From Peptoniphilus genitalis (lineage in GTDB: Bacteria > Bacillota > Clostridia > Tissierellales > Peptoniphilaceae), in NCBI RefSeq assembly GCF_023614525.1, contig NZ_CP097885.1, forward strand, positions 62,001-126,000: a DNA stretch of 64,000 bases. Direction: 5' to 3'. The position numbers and the translations under genes were made by a program. Under the pieces are notes generated by a model. That model saw only the letters and a program-made list of their open reading frames with translations, searched no databases and was not told where the DNA came from. Below, piece after piece: positions 17,956-27,056 of this stretch; the stretch's first letter is position 1, and each line of letters begins with the position of its first letter.

Positions 17956-17985
17956 ATTATAACTGAAAAATAGCCACTTTATCAA
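17956..17985 (-). promoter_or_regulatory. miaB operon promoter
   Basis: On the minus strand: TTGATA (17980-17985), 18-base spacer, TATAAT (17956-17961), about 25 bases before the miaB ATG. The -35 lies at the tail of the preceding terminator. Confidence 0.7.
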
Positions 17986-18012
17986 GAAAAGAGTATGCAT
18001 AAGCATACTCTT
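17984..18012 (-). terminator. Terminator of the der-to-FAD-enzyme run
   Basis: A perfect 10-base stem, AAGAGTATGC (17989-17998) with GCATACTCTT (18003-18012), overlaps the stop of the FAD enzyme gene and is followed on the minus strand by TTCTTG. The T-run is short. Confidence 0.65.
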
Positions 18013-19387
18013 AAGATAATATATTATTTAGATATCTAGCAACGTAAACCCCGCATGCAGATGCTTGTGAAAGTGAATGAGTTGCACCTCCACCATCACC
18101 TACAACAAATAATCCATCAACTGAAGTTTCAAAATTGTTGTCTGTTTCTACCCTTGAGTTATAGAATTTGACTTCCACTCCATATAAAAGTGTATCATCG
18201 TTTGCAGTACCAGGTGCAATTTTATCAAGAGCATAAATCATCTCGATGATAGAATCCAGTTGCCTCTTAGGAATTACTAAAGATAAGTCTCCTGGTGTAG
18301 CCTTAAGAGTTGGCTCTGTAAAACACTTTTGCATTCTTCTCTCATCAGATCTTCTACCCTTTACCAAATCACCAAATCTTTGAAGAAGAACTCCTCCACC
18401 TAGCATATTAGATAACTTGGCAATTGATTCGCCATATTCATTAGAATCCTTAAAAGGTTCCGTAAATTTATTGCTAACAAGAAGGGCAAAGTTAGTGTTT
18501 TCTGATTGAAGTTTTGGGTCTGCATAAGAGTGACCATTAACTGTAATTATCCCATTAGTATTTTCAGCTACAACTTGTCCATAAGGATTCATGCAGAATG
18601 TCCTTACTAAATCATTGTACATTTTCGTTTGATATACTATTTTTGATTCATAGACAGCATCTGTTATATGTTTAAATACCTCTGCTGGTAGCTCCACCCT
18701 AACACCAATATCAACTTGGTTAGAAAATAAATTAATATTAAATTTTTTACAAATTTCAGAAATCCATTTAGATCCACTTCTTCCTGAAGCAAGAACTAAT
18801 TTATCACAGGAATAGCTTTCACCCTTGTTGCTTGTAAGAATAAACTTATCTTTCTTTTCAACATCAACAATAGTTGTGTTAAAAATCATTTCAACTTTAT
18901 CCATTGTCCATTCATATATTTTTTCAAGAATTTTAAGATTTCTATCTGTCCCAAAATGTCTTACCTTTGCATCAAGAAGATGTAAGTCATGCTTTAGTGC
19001 AAGAGTTTTTAAATTAGAAGATTTTGTCTCATATAATTTAGACTCTCCTCCATCAAATTCACAAAGAACTTTATCAACATATTCCATGAGCTCTATGGAA
19101 TCTTCTTTTCCAAGAAATTCATGCATTTGTCCGCCAAAATTTGTAGTTATGTTATATTTTCCATCAGATAAAGTACCTGCTCCACCATAACCATTCATTA
19201 TGTTGCAAGGTTCGCAGGAGATACAAGTCTCAACTTTTCCAGTTTTTATAGGGCACTGCCTTCTGTAAATTGAATTTCCCTTATCTATAACTAGAACTCT
19301 TAAGTCTGAGTTCATTTTTTTAAATTCATAGGAAGCAAATACACCAGAAGCACCTGCTCCTACTATTATTACATCGTAGTCTTTCAT
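18011..19387 (-). CDS. Uncharacterised FAD-dependent dehydrogenase (COG2509-like)
   Basis: A 458-residue flavoprotein. The N-terminal FAD-binding Rossmann motif is VIIVGAGASGVFASYE. A Cys-rich stretch near 48-62 (RQCPIKTGKVETCISCEPC) is followed by GYGGAGTLSDGKYN. Near the C-terminus, DGLFVVGDGGGATHSLSQA is the second FAD contact, and LASGRSGSKW lies between. This pattern fits the uncharacterised FAD-dependent dehydrogenases widespread in Clostridia; the substrate is unknown. The four cysteines might hold a metal or a disulfide, which is inference. It is the last gene of the run that includes sepF and lspA, ending in a terminator. Confidence 0.8.
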   Translation of the reverse strand: MKDYDVIIVGAGASGVFASYEFKKMNSDLRVLVIDKGNSIYRRQCPIKTGKVETCISCEPCNIMNGYGGAGTLSDGKYNITTNFGGQMHEFLGKEDSIELMEYVDKVLCEFDGGESKLYETKSSNLKTLALKHDLHLLDAKVRHFGTDRNLKILEKIYEWTMDKVEMIFNTTIVDVEKKDKFILTSNKGESYSCDKLVLASGRSGSKWISEICKKFNINLFSNQVDIGVRVELPAEVFKHITDAVYESKIVYQTKMYNDLVRTFCMNPYGQVVAENTNGIITVNGHSYADPKLQSENTNFALLVSNKFTEPFKDSNEYGESIAKLSNMLGGGVLLQRFGDLVKGRRSDERRMQKCFTEPTLKATPGDLSLVIPKRQLDSIIEMIYALDKIAPGTANDDTLLYGVEVKFYNSRVETDNNFETSVDGLFVVGDGGGATHSLSQASACGVYVARYLNNILS

Positions 19388-19397
19388 TATATATCTC

Positions 19398-20291
19398 CTA
19401 ACTAAATTTATTTATAAAATCTTCAAATCTTACTGGGAACTTATCTATTATTTCTAATTCTTCTCCACTTATTGGGTGATTGAATTTAAGTTTATATGCA
19501 TGTAAAAGCTGTTTACTTATTTTAAACTTATTTTTTATGCCATAGACTTCATCACCAACTACTGGGTGATTTACATAGGCTAAGTGGACCCTAATTTGGT
19601 GAGTTCTTCCTGTGTGAAGGTGAACATCTAAAAGAGTATACTTATCAAAGTTTTTCAAAACCTTAAAACTTGTGTATGCTTCCTTAGAATTTTCATCAAT
19701 TACTCTCATCTTAATCCTATTATTAGGATCTCTCCCAATAGGGGCCTTAACATCAAAATCTTCATATATATTTCCATGACAAATTGCAAGATAGTGCTTA
19801 TATATTTGTCTATTTTTAAACATTTCAACTAATTTGTAATAGGCTTCATCTTTTTTTGCAATAAGCATTAGACCAGATGTATCCTTATCTAACCTGTGGA
19901 CTATCCCTGGTCTATCATTATCTATAGGGTTTGATAGTTCTTTAAATTTATACAAAAGGCCATTGACTAAAGTTCCACTTTTATTTCCAGCTCCTGGATG
20001 AACAACCAGCTCTTGTGGTTTTGATATTACAGCAAGGTAATCATCTTCATATAAAACATCAAAATCAATTTTTTCAGGGGACAAACTAAAATCATCTTCA
20101 TATTCTACAGTTATCTCATCATCTAATTTTAAGTTATAACCAGCTTTAACTTTATTATTATTCAATAAAATATTTCCGTCTACAATATTCTTTTTAATTT
20201 GTGACCTATTAATTTCAAGATTTTCTTCTAAAAACTTATCTAGCCTTAGTCCTACTGACTCCTTATCTACATTGAAATTGTTTTTGTACAT
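19398..20291 (-). CDS. RluA/RluD-family pseudouridine synthase
   Basis: Converts specific uridines in rRNA (or tRNA) to pseudouridine. The 297-residue product has an N-terminal S4 RNA-binding domain (LRLDKFLEEN, then RSQIKKNIVDGNILLN), the catalytic motif HRLDKDTSGLMLIAK with the essential Asp near 138, and HTGRTHQIRVHLAYV near 225. Size and domain order match RluD, and its position after lspA matches B. subtilis ylyB. The exact target uridines cannot be told from sequence. It starts three bases after the lspA stop. Confidence 0.93.
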   Translation of the reverse strand: MYKNNFNVDKESVGLRLDKFLEENLEINRSQIKKNIVDGNILLNNNKVKAGYNLKLDDEITVEYEDDFSLSPEKIDFDVLYEDDYLAVISKPQELVVHPGAGNKSGTLVNGLLYKFKELSNPIDNDRPGIVHRLDKDTSGLMLIAKKDEAYYKLVEMFKNRQIYKHYLAICHGNIYEDFDVKAPIGRDPNNRIKMRVIDENSKEAYTSFKVLKNFDKYTLLDVHLHTGRTHQIRVHLAYVNHPVVGDEVYGIKNKFKISKQLLHAYKLKFNHPISGEELEIIDKFPVRFEDFINKFS

Positions 20292-20294
20292 AAA

Positions 20295-20750
20295 TCACCT
20301 TTTGTTATCATGAAGTAGTATTCCTATGGAGATCAAAATTGTTCCCACAACTATGAATACATCAGCAAAATTAAAAATGGCAAAATCATATCCAAAAAAT
20401 CTCATACTAATAAAATCTATAACATAGTGAAGCCTTACTCTGTCAATAAAATTACCAATTGTCCCTCCAATTAATAAACTGAAGCTTAGTAGGTATATAA
20501 AAGGAACTTTATTATAATTTTTAATTAAAAATACGATTAATATAATTAGAACTGCTACAGTTATAACTGCAAATAAAAACCTAAATCCTTGAAGAATTCC
20601 AAAGGCTGCTCCTCTATTTTCTATGTAATAAAGTCTTAAAAAATTATCTATTAATACAACAGAATCTTCATTAGCTAAGTAAGAAGCAGCTAAGAATTTT
20701 GTGAATTGGTCTATAATAATTAAAATAATGCTAAAAATAGCAACAAACAT
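20295..20750 (-). CDS. lspA: Lipoprotein signal peptidase (signal peptidase II)
   Basis: Membrane aspartyl protease that removes the signal peptide from lipoproteins. The 151 residues form four membrane helices. Family signatures are IENRGAAFGIL near 46, GGTIGNFIDRVRLHYVIDF with the first catalytic Asp region near 105, and FNFADVFIVVG with the second. ATG preceded by GAGGAGATATTT. One likely substrate in this window is the ZnuA-like lipoprotein at 62525-63595. Confidence 0.96.
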   Translation of the reverse strand: MFVAIFSIILIIIDQFTKFLAASYLANEDSVVLIDNFLRLYYIENRGAAFGILQGFRFLFAVITVAVLIILIVFLIKNYNKVPFIYLLSFSLLIGGTIGNFIDRVRLHYVIDFISMRFFGYDFAIFNFADVFIVVGTILISIGILLHDNKR

Positions 20751-20760
20751 AAATATCTCC

Positions 20761-21543
20761 TCATTTGTTTAATCTCACGATTAATACAAAATTTCCCTTT
20801 TTGGTGTTTCCTTCTATATTAAAAATCCTAAATCTTCCATAATGCCTAAGAGAAACTAAGTCACCTAGTTCTAATTCGAGATGAGATCTTGTCTCCTTTG
20901 CGAAGTTTACCTTAACAAGCTCAGATTTTATCATTTCCTTAACTTTTGACCTTGAAAGATTAAAAACTTTTGCAATTAGATTATCCAACCTAAAAGAAGA
21001 TGCAATTATCTTTTTATAATCGTACTCTTTCTCAGGCAGTCCACTGGTATCATTTTCTCTCGAAAGTAATATATTATATCGTGATACCTTTGTAAGATTT
21101 ATTTCTACAAAATTTGCAATTTCTCTTTTAACAAAAAAATAAGTGTATTTTTCTCCAATTAAAATATCACCTATTTTTCCTCTGTCTATACTAAGACCTA
21201 ATATGGATCCCAGTATATCCCCATGTTTAATTTTATTATTGGTATCAAACTTAAATAGGACAAGATCATCATCTTCATTTTCATACATATAAGAGGGGTA
21301 TATGTAGATAATGCTAGATTCGCTATCTTCATATCCCCCATCAACTTGATAAGAAATGTTGTCTTTAAACCTATTCAATATGGAAATAGATAAATTAATC
21401 TCGTGAGGATTTAGGAAATCTGTTGAAGTCGAAATGTGACTATTCATTACAGATTCCATTTTGTCGATTACCTTTCTAATAGAAATTTTCTCTTCTGGTC
21501 TGTTAATGTGATTAATTAAATCTATTCTATTTAAATTTACCAA
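20761..21543 (-). CDS. YlmH-like S4-domain RNA-binding protein
   Basis: A 260-residue YlmH-family protein encoded, as in many Firmicutes, between sepF and lspA. The C-terminal S4 domain shows SSFRLDNLIAKVFNLSRSKV, then EMIKSELVKVNF and LGDLVSLRHYGRF. The N-terminal two thirds is the YlmH-specific domain. In Bacillus this family has been linked to ribosome or tRNA quality control and to the division gene cluster. The start appears to be TTG 21543, overlapping the sepF stop with only a weak ribosome binding site, so translation probably depends on coupling to sepF. Confidence 0.88.
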   Translation of the reverse strand: MVNLNRIDLINHINRPEEKISIRKVIDKMESVMNSHISTSTDFLNPHEINLSISILNRFKDNISYQVDGGYEDSESSIIYIYPSYMYENEDDDLVLFKFDTNNKIKHGDILGSILGLSIDRGKIGDILIGEKYTYFFVKREIANFVEINLTKVSRYNILLSRENDTSGLPEKEYDYKKIIASSFRLDNLIAKVFNLSRSKVKEMIKSELVKVNFAKETRSHLELELGDLVSLRHYGRFRIFNIEGNTKKGNFVLIVRLNK

Positions 21544-21989
21544 GGGAACATTCCGTTGTTCTTAAGTTGTTCCTTTAATCCATCAATTTCAACATTATTT
21601 GGTGCAAGAATAAAAATATCCTTATTTACCTTTTGCATCTTGCCATCAAGTGCATAAAGAGCTCCACTAACAAAATCAAAGATTTGTCTTTTAACATCAA
21701 CATCAAGTTGTTCAAAGTTAAGAACTACTGCCTTAAAATCTCTTAGATCATCAACAATAAGTGGTGATTCATCATAAGATAGTGGTTCATGAACTGTGAT
21801 TACCATGTTGCTTGCTGATACTCTAGCTTTTGCTGCTGGCTTGTGGCTAGCTGGCTTAGGTGTAAAAGCTGGTTCTACAGCTTCACTTTCACTAACCTCA
21901 TTTTCAAACTCATCATCAAAATCTTCATACTCATATTCGTCTGCAAAACCAAAGATTTTCTTTAGTTTATCCATTGTTTTTTCTGCCAT
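21537..21989 (-). CDS. sepF: Cell division protein SepF
   Basis: A 150-residue cytoplasmic FtsZ-ring component that tethers FtsZ to the membrane. The N-terminal amphipathic helix MDKLKKIFGF is the membrane-targeting part, followed by an acidic, Ala/Pro-rich linker (to about 60). The SepF core has VLNFEQLDVDVKRQIFDFVS and GALYALDGKMQKVNKDIFIL. Length and layout are normal. ATG preceded by TTAGGAGGATATT. It is in the conserved yggS-sepF-ylmH order. Confidence 0.95.
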   Translation of the reverse strand: MAEKTMDKLKKIFGFADEYEYEDFDDEFENEVSESEAVEPAFTPKPASHKPAAKARVSASNMVITVHEPLSYDESPLIVDDLRDFKAVVLNFEQLDVDVKRQIFDFVSGALYALDGKMQKVNKDIFILAPNNVEIDGLKEQLKNNGMFPW

Positions 21990-21998
21990 AATATCCTC

Positions 21999-22709
21999 CT
22001 AATTATAATTTCTATTTCCAAAAAGTTTAGAACCAACTCTAATCATGTTGGAACCTTCTTCTATAGCCAATTTAAAATCATGACTCATTCCCATTGAAAG
22101 GTATTTCATTTCTACGCCTTCATAAGCTTTTGATGAAATTTCCTCAAACTTATTATTCATTTTCTCAAATAATTTTCTTAGCAAGAATTCATCTTCAGTG
22201 TTTGGCGCAATAGCCATAAGGCCTTTGATTTTTATATTTTTATATTCAAGAAGTTCATATATAAAGTCTTCTGTTTCATCGTACTTTATTCCAAACTTGC
22301 TATCTTCATCTCCAATGTTAATTTGAACTAAGCAGTCCACAATAATGTCATCTTTTTTTGCTCTTTTGTCAATTTCTTCTGCCAGCTTAATCCTATCAAG
22401 AGATTGAATTAATTTAACTTTATTATAAATATATTTTACTTTATTAGTCTGTAAATTTCCAATTAAATGAAAATTTAATTCATTATTTTTTAAACTTTCT
22501 TTGATTTTTTCATCTTCAATTTTAGAAACAAGTTCCTGGACTTTATTCTCACCAAAATCTTTGACTCCAAGTTTGTTAAATTCATCAATCATTTCTACAG
22601 GGTGAGTTTTAGAAACAGCTATTAGTTTAACATCTCTATTAAAGTTAGACTTGTCTTTGGCTATTTCTATATCTTCATAAATTTTTTTTAAATTATCTTT
22701 TAAATTCAA
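21999..22709 (-). CDS. YggS-family PLP homeostasis protein
   Basis: A 236-residue PLP-binding protein of the YggS/YlmE (PLPBP) family that maintains pyridoxal phosphate balance; it has no known catalytic reaction. The cofactor Lys lies in LIAVSKTHP near 33, and GENKVQEL, HLIGNLQTNKVKYI and MSMGMSHDFKLAIEEGSNMIRVG-type segments follow as in the family (read here as two pieces near 205 and 220). The start is TTG 22709 with GAGGTGATGAG just before it; the nearby ATG is out of frame. It begins the yggS-sepF-ylmH-lspA string. Confidence 0.93.
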   Translation of the reverse strand: MNLKDNLKKIYEDIEIAKDKSNFNRDVKLIAVSKTHPVEMIDEFNKLGVKDFGENKVQELVSKIEDEKIKESLKNNELNFHLIGNLQTNKVKYIYNKVKLIQSLDRIKLAEEIDKRAKKDDIIVDCLVQINIGDEDSKFGIKYDETEDFIYELLEYKNIKIKGLMAIAPNTEDEFLLRKLFEKMNNKFEEISSKAYEGVEMKYLSMGMSHDFKLAIEEGSNMIRVGSKLFGNRNYN

Positions 22710-22718
22710 CTCATCACC

Positions 22719-23966
22719 TCAGTTTAATATCCTTGATTCATCAACTGTCTTAGGATTAATTACTATTGCATCATTAACAGTCAAAGTCTTGTAGGATTTC
22801 TCCCCTATGCTGAACACAGATTGCTTGTTACCTCTGTTAATAAATACTGTATCATTTGATTCGCTTACAATATCTACTGGCACAAACTTCACAAGTCCTT
22901 TAATTTCTTGAACATAAACTCCTGTAAGATCATTTCTTTCAATCAAAGTTGACTTTGGAATTTCAAAACCCTTAGTTTTATTTACAATTATCTTACCATC
23001 ATGAACTCTATTTGAGTACATATTTTCAAAATATCTATCTAAACTAACAATAATAACTGCATGGTTTTCGTCTTTATTTATTTTTTCCACAACACCATAT
23101 ATATCTTCTATCTCAGGTATTTGAATTTTTACAGAATCGCCAATATTGTAGTTAGCAATATTTGATGCATTTGAAATTGTACAAGCTACTTTCCAATTTA
23201 AATTGTTGATAATTTTAAAAAGTGGTTCTCCGTTTCTAACCCTTGTTTCCATTTCAAGATTCTTAAAGCTATAGTTTCTGTTTAAGTACTTGTATGTAAA
23301 CTTGTCAAGGTCGCTGATATTAAAGTATTCTTCGTTTCCATCAATTTTATATGATACAATGCCACTAAATTCTGATTTATAAGAAAAATTATATTTTGAA
23401 ATCTCTTTTTCCAATTCTTCCTTTTTATAATTTAAAGCAGCATCAGACAATTCTAAATACTCTTTTAATTCGGCTGTGTTTATATTTTCACTAATTCCAT
23501 TATCTGAAGAGTTGATATCATAATATACACCAGCAAAATTTTTATTTTTTATTTGTTCTTGCAAATTTTTTGTAAAGGTTTTTGAGTTTTCTTTTTCTAG
23601 AGGTTCAATCCCTTTTTTTATCTTAATAGCTGCATTTACCTTAGCTAAATCATCCTTTAAAGAAGATACATCGCCCATTAGGTTTAGACTTGCAACCTCA
23701 TATCCAGAGGGAACTTTTTGACCCTCGCTAGCATGGAAAACTACAACCCCATCTCCATTTGCATAGTAAGCTTTCTCTTCGAAAAGATTATATATTGTTG
23801 TGTCAATGTCTTTTTCAAAAGTGGTTAAAGTTGGAAAAATTGTTTTATAATCATTTACCCGATTTCCCCTTAATAACTTTCCAAAAACCATTAGCAAAAA
23901 TAAAATAAGCAAAAGAGCAAAAACTCTTCTTTTTATATATTTATTTTTATTTTTAAAATTGCTCAA
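22719..23966 (-). CDS. HlyD-like membrane-anchored adaptor protein of unknown role
   Basis: A 415-residue protein with a single N-terminal membrane helix (RVFALLLILFLLMVFGKLL). The outside part resembles HlyD-family adaptor proteins: a biotinyl-lipoyl-like segment (YYANGDGVVVFHASEGQKVP near 70), a helical coiled region (about 95-200), a second lipoyl half near 205-250 and a beta-barrel region (GDSVKIQIPEIEDIYGVV). HlyD proteins usually partner with an exporter, but none is encoded nearby; similar genes sit before yggS-sepF in other Clostridia. A role in envelope or division is possible from position only. The start is TTG 23966 with AGGTGG before it. Confidence 0.72.
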   Translation of the reverse strand: MSNFKNKNKYIKRRVFALLLILFLLMVFGKLLRGNRVNDYKTIFPTLTTFEKDIDTTIYNLFEEKAYYANGDGVVVFHASEGQKVPSGYEVASLNLMGDVSSLKDDLAKVNAAIKIKKGIEPLEKENSKTFTKNLQEQIKNKNFAGVYYDINSSDNGISENINTAELKEYLELSDAALNYKKEELEKEISKYNFSYKSEFSGIVSYKIDGNEEYFNISDLDKFTYKYLNRNYSFKNLEMETRVRNGEPLFKIINNLNWKVACTISNASNIANYNIGDSVKIQIPEIEDIYGVVEKINKDENHAVIIVSLDRYFENMYSNRVHDGKIIVNKTKGFEIPKSTLIERNDLTGVYVQEIKGLVKFVPVDIVSESNDTVFINRGNKQSVFSIGEKSYKTLTVNDAIVINPKTVDESRILN

Positions 23967-24017
23967 AAAACCACCTATTTACCAAAATATTATATCATAA
24001 AGTCTTATAATAAGATA

Positions 24018-25025
24018 TTATTCAAAAAAGATTTGCTCTATTTCGTCCTTATTTTCTCTAGTCATAAGCTCATACACTGCCTTATTTGGATCATATCCTT
24101 CATAAAGGACTTTATAAAGGGCATTTGTTATTGGCATTTCTATATTCTTTAATTTAGCAAGCTTATATGCAGATTTAACAGTTTTTACACCTTCGACAAC
24201 TTGTCCAACCTCATTACAAGCTTCTTCCATAGACTTGCCTTCTCCAATTAGGATACCGGCTCTTCTATTTCTAGAGTGCATGCTGGTACAGGTAACAATT
24301 AAATCACCAATTCCAGATAAGCCATTAAAAGTATGTGGATTTGCACCCAATGAAATCCCTAGTTTACTCATTTCATAAATACCACGAGTCATAAGTGCTG
24401 CCTTTGAATTATCTCCATAAGCTAGACCATCATTCATTCCTGCTGCTAAGGCAATAATATTTTTCAAAGCTCCACCCATTTCAACACCTACAAGGTCTGG
24501 ATTTGTATAAATCCTAAAAATTGGAGTGGAAAACTCGTGTTGTATAGTTTGCGCAACTTTTAGATTTTCAGAAGATGCAACAAGAGTTGTGGGTATATCC
24601 TTTCCCACTTCTTCAGCATGAGAAGGCCCAGAAAGTGCGACAAAAGGATTATCTTTTAATATTTCAGATGAAATTTCTGATATTCTATCTAAACTTTCTA
24701 CTTCTATACCTTTGGAAAGATTAACTATAATAACCTCTTTTGATATCTTGCCCTTAATGCTAGTTAAAACTTCTCTTATGCTTGAAGTTGGAACAGCAAT
24801 TATAAATACATCAATATCTTCAAGTACACTATCCAGATTGTTTGTTAGATTAATTTCTTTTTCAAACTTAGCTCCAGGAAGGTACTTTGTATTTTCTTTA
24901 TTTTTCCTAACGTCTTCTATTACCTCTTTATTTCTAATATAGAAGTTTAATTCATGACCCTTATTGGACAAAAGTCTTGCTATTGCAGTTCCCCAACTTC
25001 CTCCACCACAAAGAGTAATCTTCAT
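24018..25025 (-). CDS. gpsA: Glycerol-3-phosphate dehydrogenase [NAD(P)+]
   Basis: Reduces dihydroxyacetone phosphate to sn-glycerol-3-phosphate for phospholipid synthesis. The 335 residues include the N-terminal NAD(P) motif LCGGGSWGTAIARLL, VALSGPSHAEEV near 150, and GGALKNIIALAAGMNDGL with the catalytic Lys near 192. It overlaps plsY by four bases, and PlsY uses its product, so the two act in sequence. Length is normal. Confidence 0.97.
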   Translation of the reverse strand: MKITLCGGGSWGTAIARLLSNKGHELNFYIRNKEVIEDVRKNKENTKYLPGAKFEKEINLTNNLDSVLEDIDVFIIAVPTSSIREVLTSIKGKISKEVIIVNLSKGIEVESLDRISEISSEILKDNPFVALSGPSHAEEVGKDIPTTLVASSENLKVAQTIQHEFSTPIFRIYTNPDLVGVEMGGALKNIIALAAGMNDGLAYGDNSKAALMTRGIYEMSKLGISLGANPHTFNGLSGIGDLIVTCTSMHSRNRRAGILIGEGKSMEEACNEVGQVVEGVKTVKSAYKLAKLKNIEMPITNALYKVLYEGYDPNKAVYELMTRENKDEIEQIFFE

Positions 25026-25612
25026 TTTTTCCCTCCTATTTTATTCTCATTTCCCGAGATAATTCTCTTAATATTGTCTTTATGTCTTATTATCCCAATA
25101 ATAGCAACAATATCAATGATTAGTATATTATAAATTGAAAATTTAGACATAAAGGAATAGACGATAATAATCGATATAAAAAATAATATCGAACCTACTG
25201 AAACCATTTTTGTTAGTACAGTTCCCAAAACCCATACAATATAGCATATTAAAGTCAAAGGAAAATTGAATAAGGCTAAGGCCCCCAAAGTTGTGGCTAC
25301 TCCCTTACCTCCTTTAAAATTCATATAAAAAGGAAAATCGTGACCAAGAACTGCTCCAAATATTCCTAAGGGAACAAATTCATTACCAAATAATTTTCTT
25401 ATTATGATAGTCACCAAGGCTCCTTTTAAAAAATCTATAGCAAAGGTAAGGACACCTGCTTTCTTTCCAAGAACTCTCATTGCATTAGTAGTTCCTGCAT
25501 TTCCAGAGCCGTATTTTCTTATATCCTTATTTAAAAAAATATTTCCAATTATGTAAGAACCCGAAATTGTTCCTACAAAATAAGATATTAACAAAGTTAA
25601 GACATAATTCAT
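25022..25612 (-). CDS. plsY: Acyl-phosphate:glycerol-3-phosphate acyltransferase PlsY
   Basis: Membrane enzyme that acylates glycerol-3-phosphate from acyl-phosphate, the first step of phosphatidic acid synthesis. The 196-residue protein has about five membrane segments and the three PlsY motifs: GSYIIGNIFLNKDIRKYGSGN near 18, GHDFPFYMNFKGGKGVATTLG near 90 and RHKDNIKRIISGNENKIGGK near the end (last part continuing two residues). It lies between der and gpsA with overlaps on both sides. Confidence 0.96.
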   Translation of the reverse strand: MNYVLTLLISYFVGTISGSYIIGNIFLNKDIRKYGSGNAGTTNAMRVLGKKAGVLTFAIDFLKGALVTIIIRKLFGNEFVPLGIFGAVLGHDFPFYMNFKGGKGVATTLGALALFNFPLTLICYIVWVLGTVLTKMVSVGSILFFISIIIVYSFMSKFSIYNILIIDIVAIIGIIRHKDNIKRIISGNENKIGGKK

Positions 25613-26949
25613 CTTTTTGGTCCCTTATCTGCTCTTGGGCTTACTCTGTTTTTTAACTCTAAAATTATTGGTGTTCCGTCAAAAGAATAAGTATCTCTTA
25701 TTTGATTTTCAATATACCTTAGGTACGAGAAGTGGAATAGTTCTTTATCATTTACTGATAACAAGAATTTAGGTGGTCTAACACTAACTTGTGAACCATA
25801 ATATAATTTTCCCCTCTTACCCTTGTCTGAAGGTGGTTGATTCATTAAAACAGCCTTGTTTAATATATCATTTAGGACACCAGTTTGAATTCTATGGTTG
25901 TAGTTGTTGTTAACTAGCTCTATCATATCCAAAAATTCATTTACTCTTTGTCCTGTCTTAGCAGATATAAAAACAATTGGAGCATAAGTTACAAATGGAA
26001 GCTCTTCTCTAATTTTCTTTTCAAAGTTTCTCATTGTATTTGTTTCTTTTTCCAGAGCATCCCACTTATTTACAGCAATTATTATTGCCTTATTGTTGTC
26101 ATGAGCATAGCCAACTATTTTAGAATCCTGTTCAGTTACCCCTTCTAGTGCATCAATCATAAGAACACATACATTTGATCTTTCAATAGCTGTTAAAGTC
26201 CTTATTACTGAGTAACGCTCAACACCAGGAACGATTTTCTTTTTCTTTCTTAATCCTGCCGTATCTACAAAAATATATTCATTACCCTTGTACTTTATAA
26301 GAGAGTCAATAGAGTCACGTGTTGTACCTGGAATGTTCGTTACAATAGACCTGTTTTCTCCTGTTAAGTAGTTTAACAAAGAAGATTTTCCTACATTTGG
26401 CTTGCCTATTAAGGTTACTCTTATGTTGTCATCTTCTTCGAGTTCATCAACTGGAGTAAGACCATCTACAGCCTCATCTAAAAGATCTCCAACTCCTGTA
26501 CCCTGCTCTGCACTTATACCAATAGGTTCACCTAGACCTAATTCATAAAAGTCATATATATTATCTTTTGTTATCTTAGAATCGTACTTATTTACTGCGA
26601 GTACAACCTTAGTTTTTGTCTTTCTTAAAAAATTAGAAATTTCTCTATCTGTTGGATTAACACCTTCAGCACCGTCTACAACAAATATTACAACATCTGA
26701 TGTTTCTAAGGCTATATCTATTTGCGCCTTAATGCTGGACATGAAAATATCTTCATCTTTAAGATCTAGTCCACCAGTATCAACTAGTAAAAATTTATAA
26801 TTAAGCCAAGTTGCAGGCTGATAAATTCTATCTCTAGTAACACCTGGGGTATCTTCAGTTATTGATACCTTCCTGCCAACTATTTTATTAAATAGTGTAG
26901 ACTTGCCTACATTTGGTCTGCCAATTATTGAAATTATGGGCATTTCCAT
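25609..26949 (-). CDS. der: Ribosome-assembly GTPase Der (EngA)
   Basis: A 446-residue GTPase with two tandem G domains, required for 50S subunit maturation. The first domain has GRPNVGKSTLF, DTPGVTRDR and NKYD; the second has GKPNVGKSSLL, NIPGTTRDS, DTAGLR and NKWD. A KH-like C-terminal domain follows from about 350. The ATG at 26949 has AGGGGTG upstream; an internal ATG two codons later is also possible. It heads the leftward run and has its own promoter. Confidence 0.97.
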   Translation of the reverse strand: MEMPIISIIGRPNVGKSTLFNKIVGRKVSITEDTPGVTRDRIYQPATWLNYKFLLVDTGGLDLKDEDIFMSSIKAQIDIALETSDVVIFVVDGAEGVNPTDREISNFLRKTKTKVVLAVNKYDSKITKDNIYDFYELGLGEPIGISAEQGTGVGDLLDEAVDGLTPVDELEEDDNIRVTLIGKPNVGKSSLLNYLTGENRSIVTNIPGTTRDSIDSLIKYKGNEYIFVDTAGLRKKKKIVPGVERYSVIRTLTAIERSNVCVLMIDALEGVTEQDSKIVGYAHDNNKAIIIAVNKWDALEKETNTMRNFEKKIREELPFVTYAPIVFISAKTGQRVNEFLDMIELVNNNYNHRIQTGVLNDILNKAVLMNQPPSDKGKRGKLYYGSQVSVRPPKFLLSVNDKELFHFSYLRYIENQIRDTYSFDGTPIILELKNRVSPRADKGPKR

Positions 26950-26970
26950 ATAATCACCCCTATCTTAGTT

Positions 26971-26999
26971 ATTATATCAAAGTAGATTATTTTATTCAA
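26971..26999 (-). promoter_or_regulatory. der operon promoter
   Basis: On the minus strand: TTGAAT (26994-26999), 17-base spacer, perfect TATAAT (26971-26976). It probably drives der, plsY and gpsA and perhaps the genes beyond. Confidence 0.75.
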
Positions 27000-27012
27000 T
27001 TTCCTAATTTCG

Positions 27013-27041
27013 TTGAGAATAAAAAAACTCCATAGTATAAT
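27013..27041 (+). promoter_or_regulatory. Promoter of the threonine/serine exporter pair
   Basis: TTGAGA (27013-27018), 17-base spacer, perfect TATAAT (27036-27041), 15 bases before the ATG at 27057. It is back to back with the der promoter. Confidence 0.75.
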
Positions 27042-27056
27042 GTTTTTGGTGATAAA

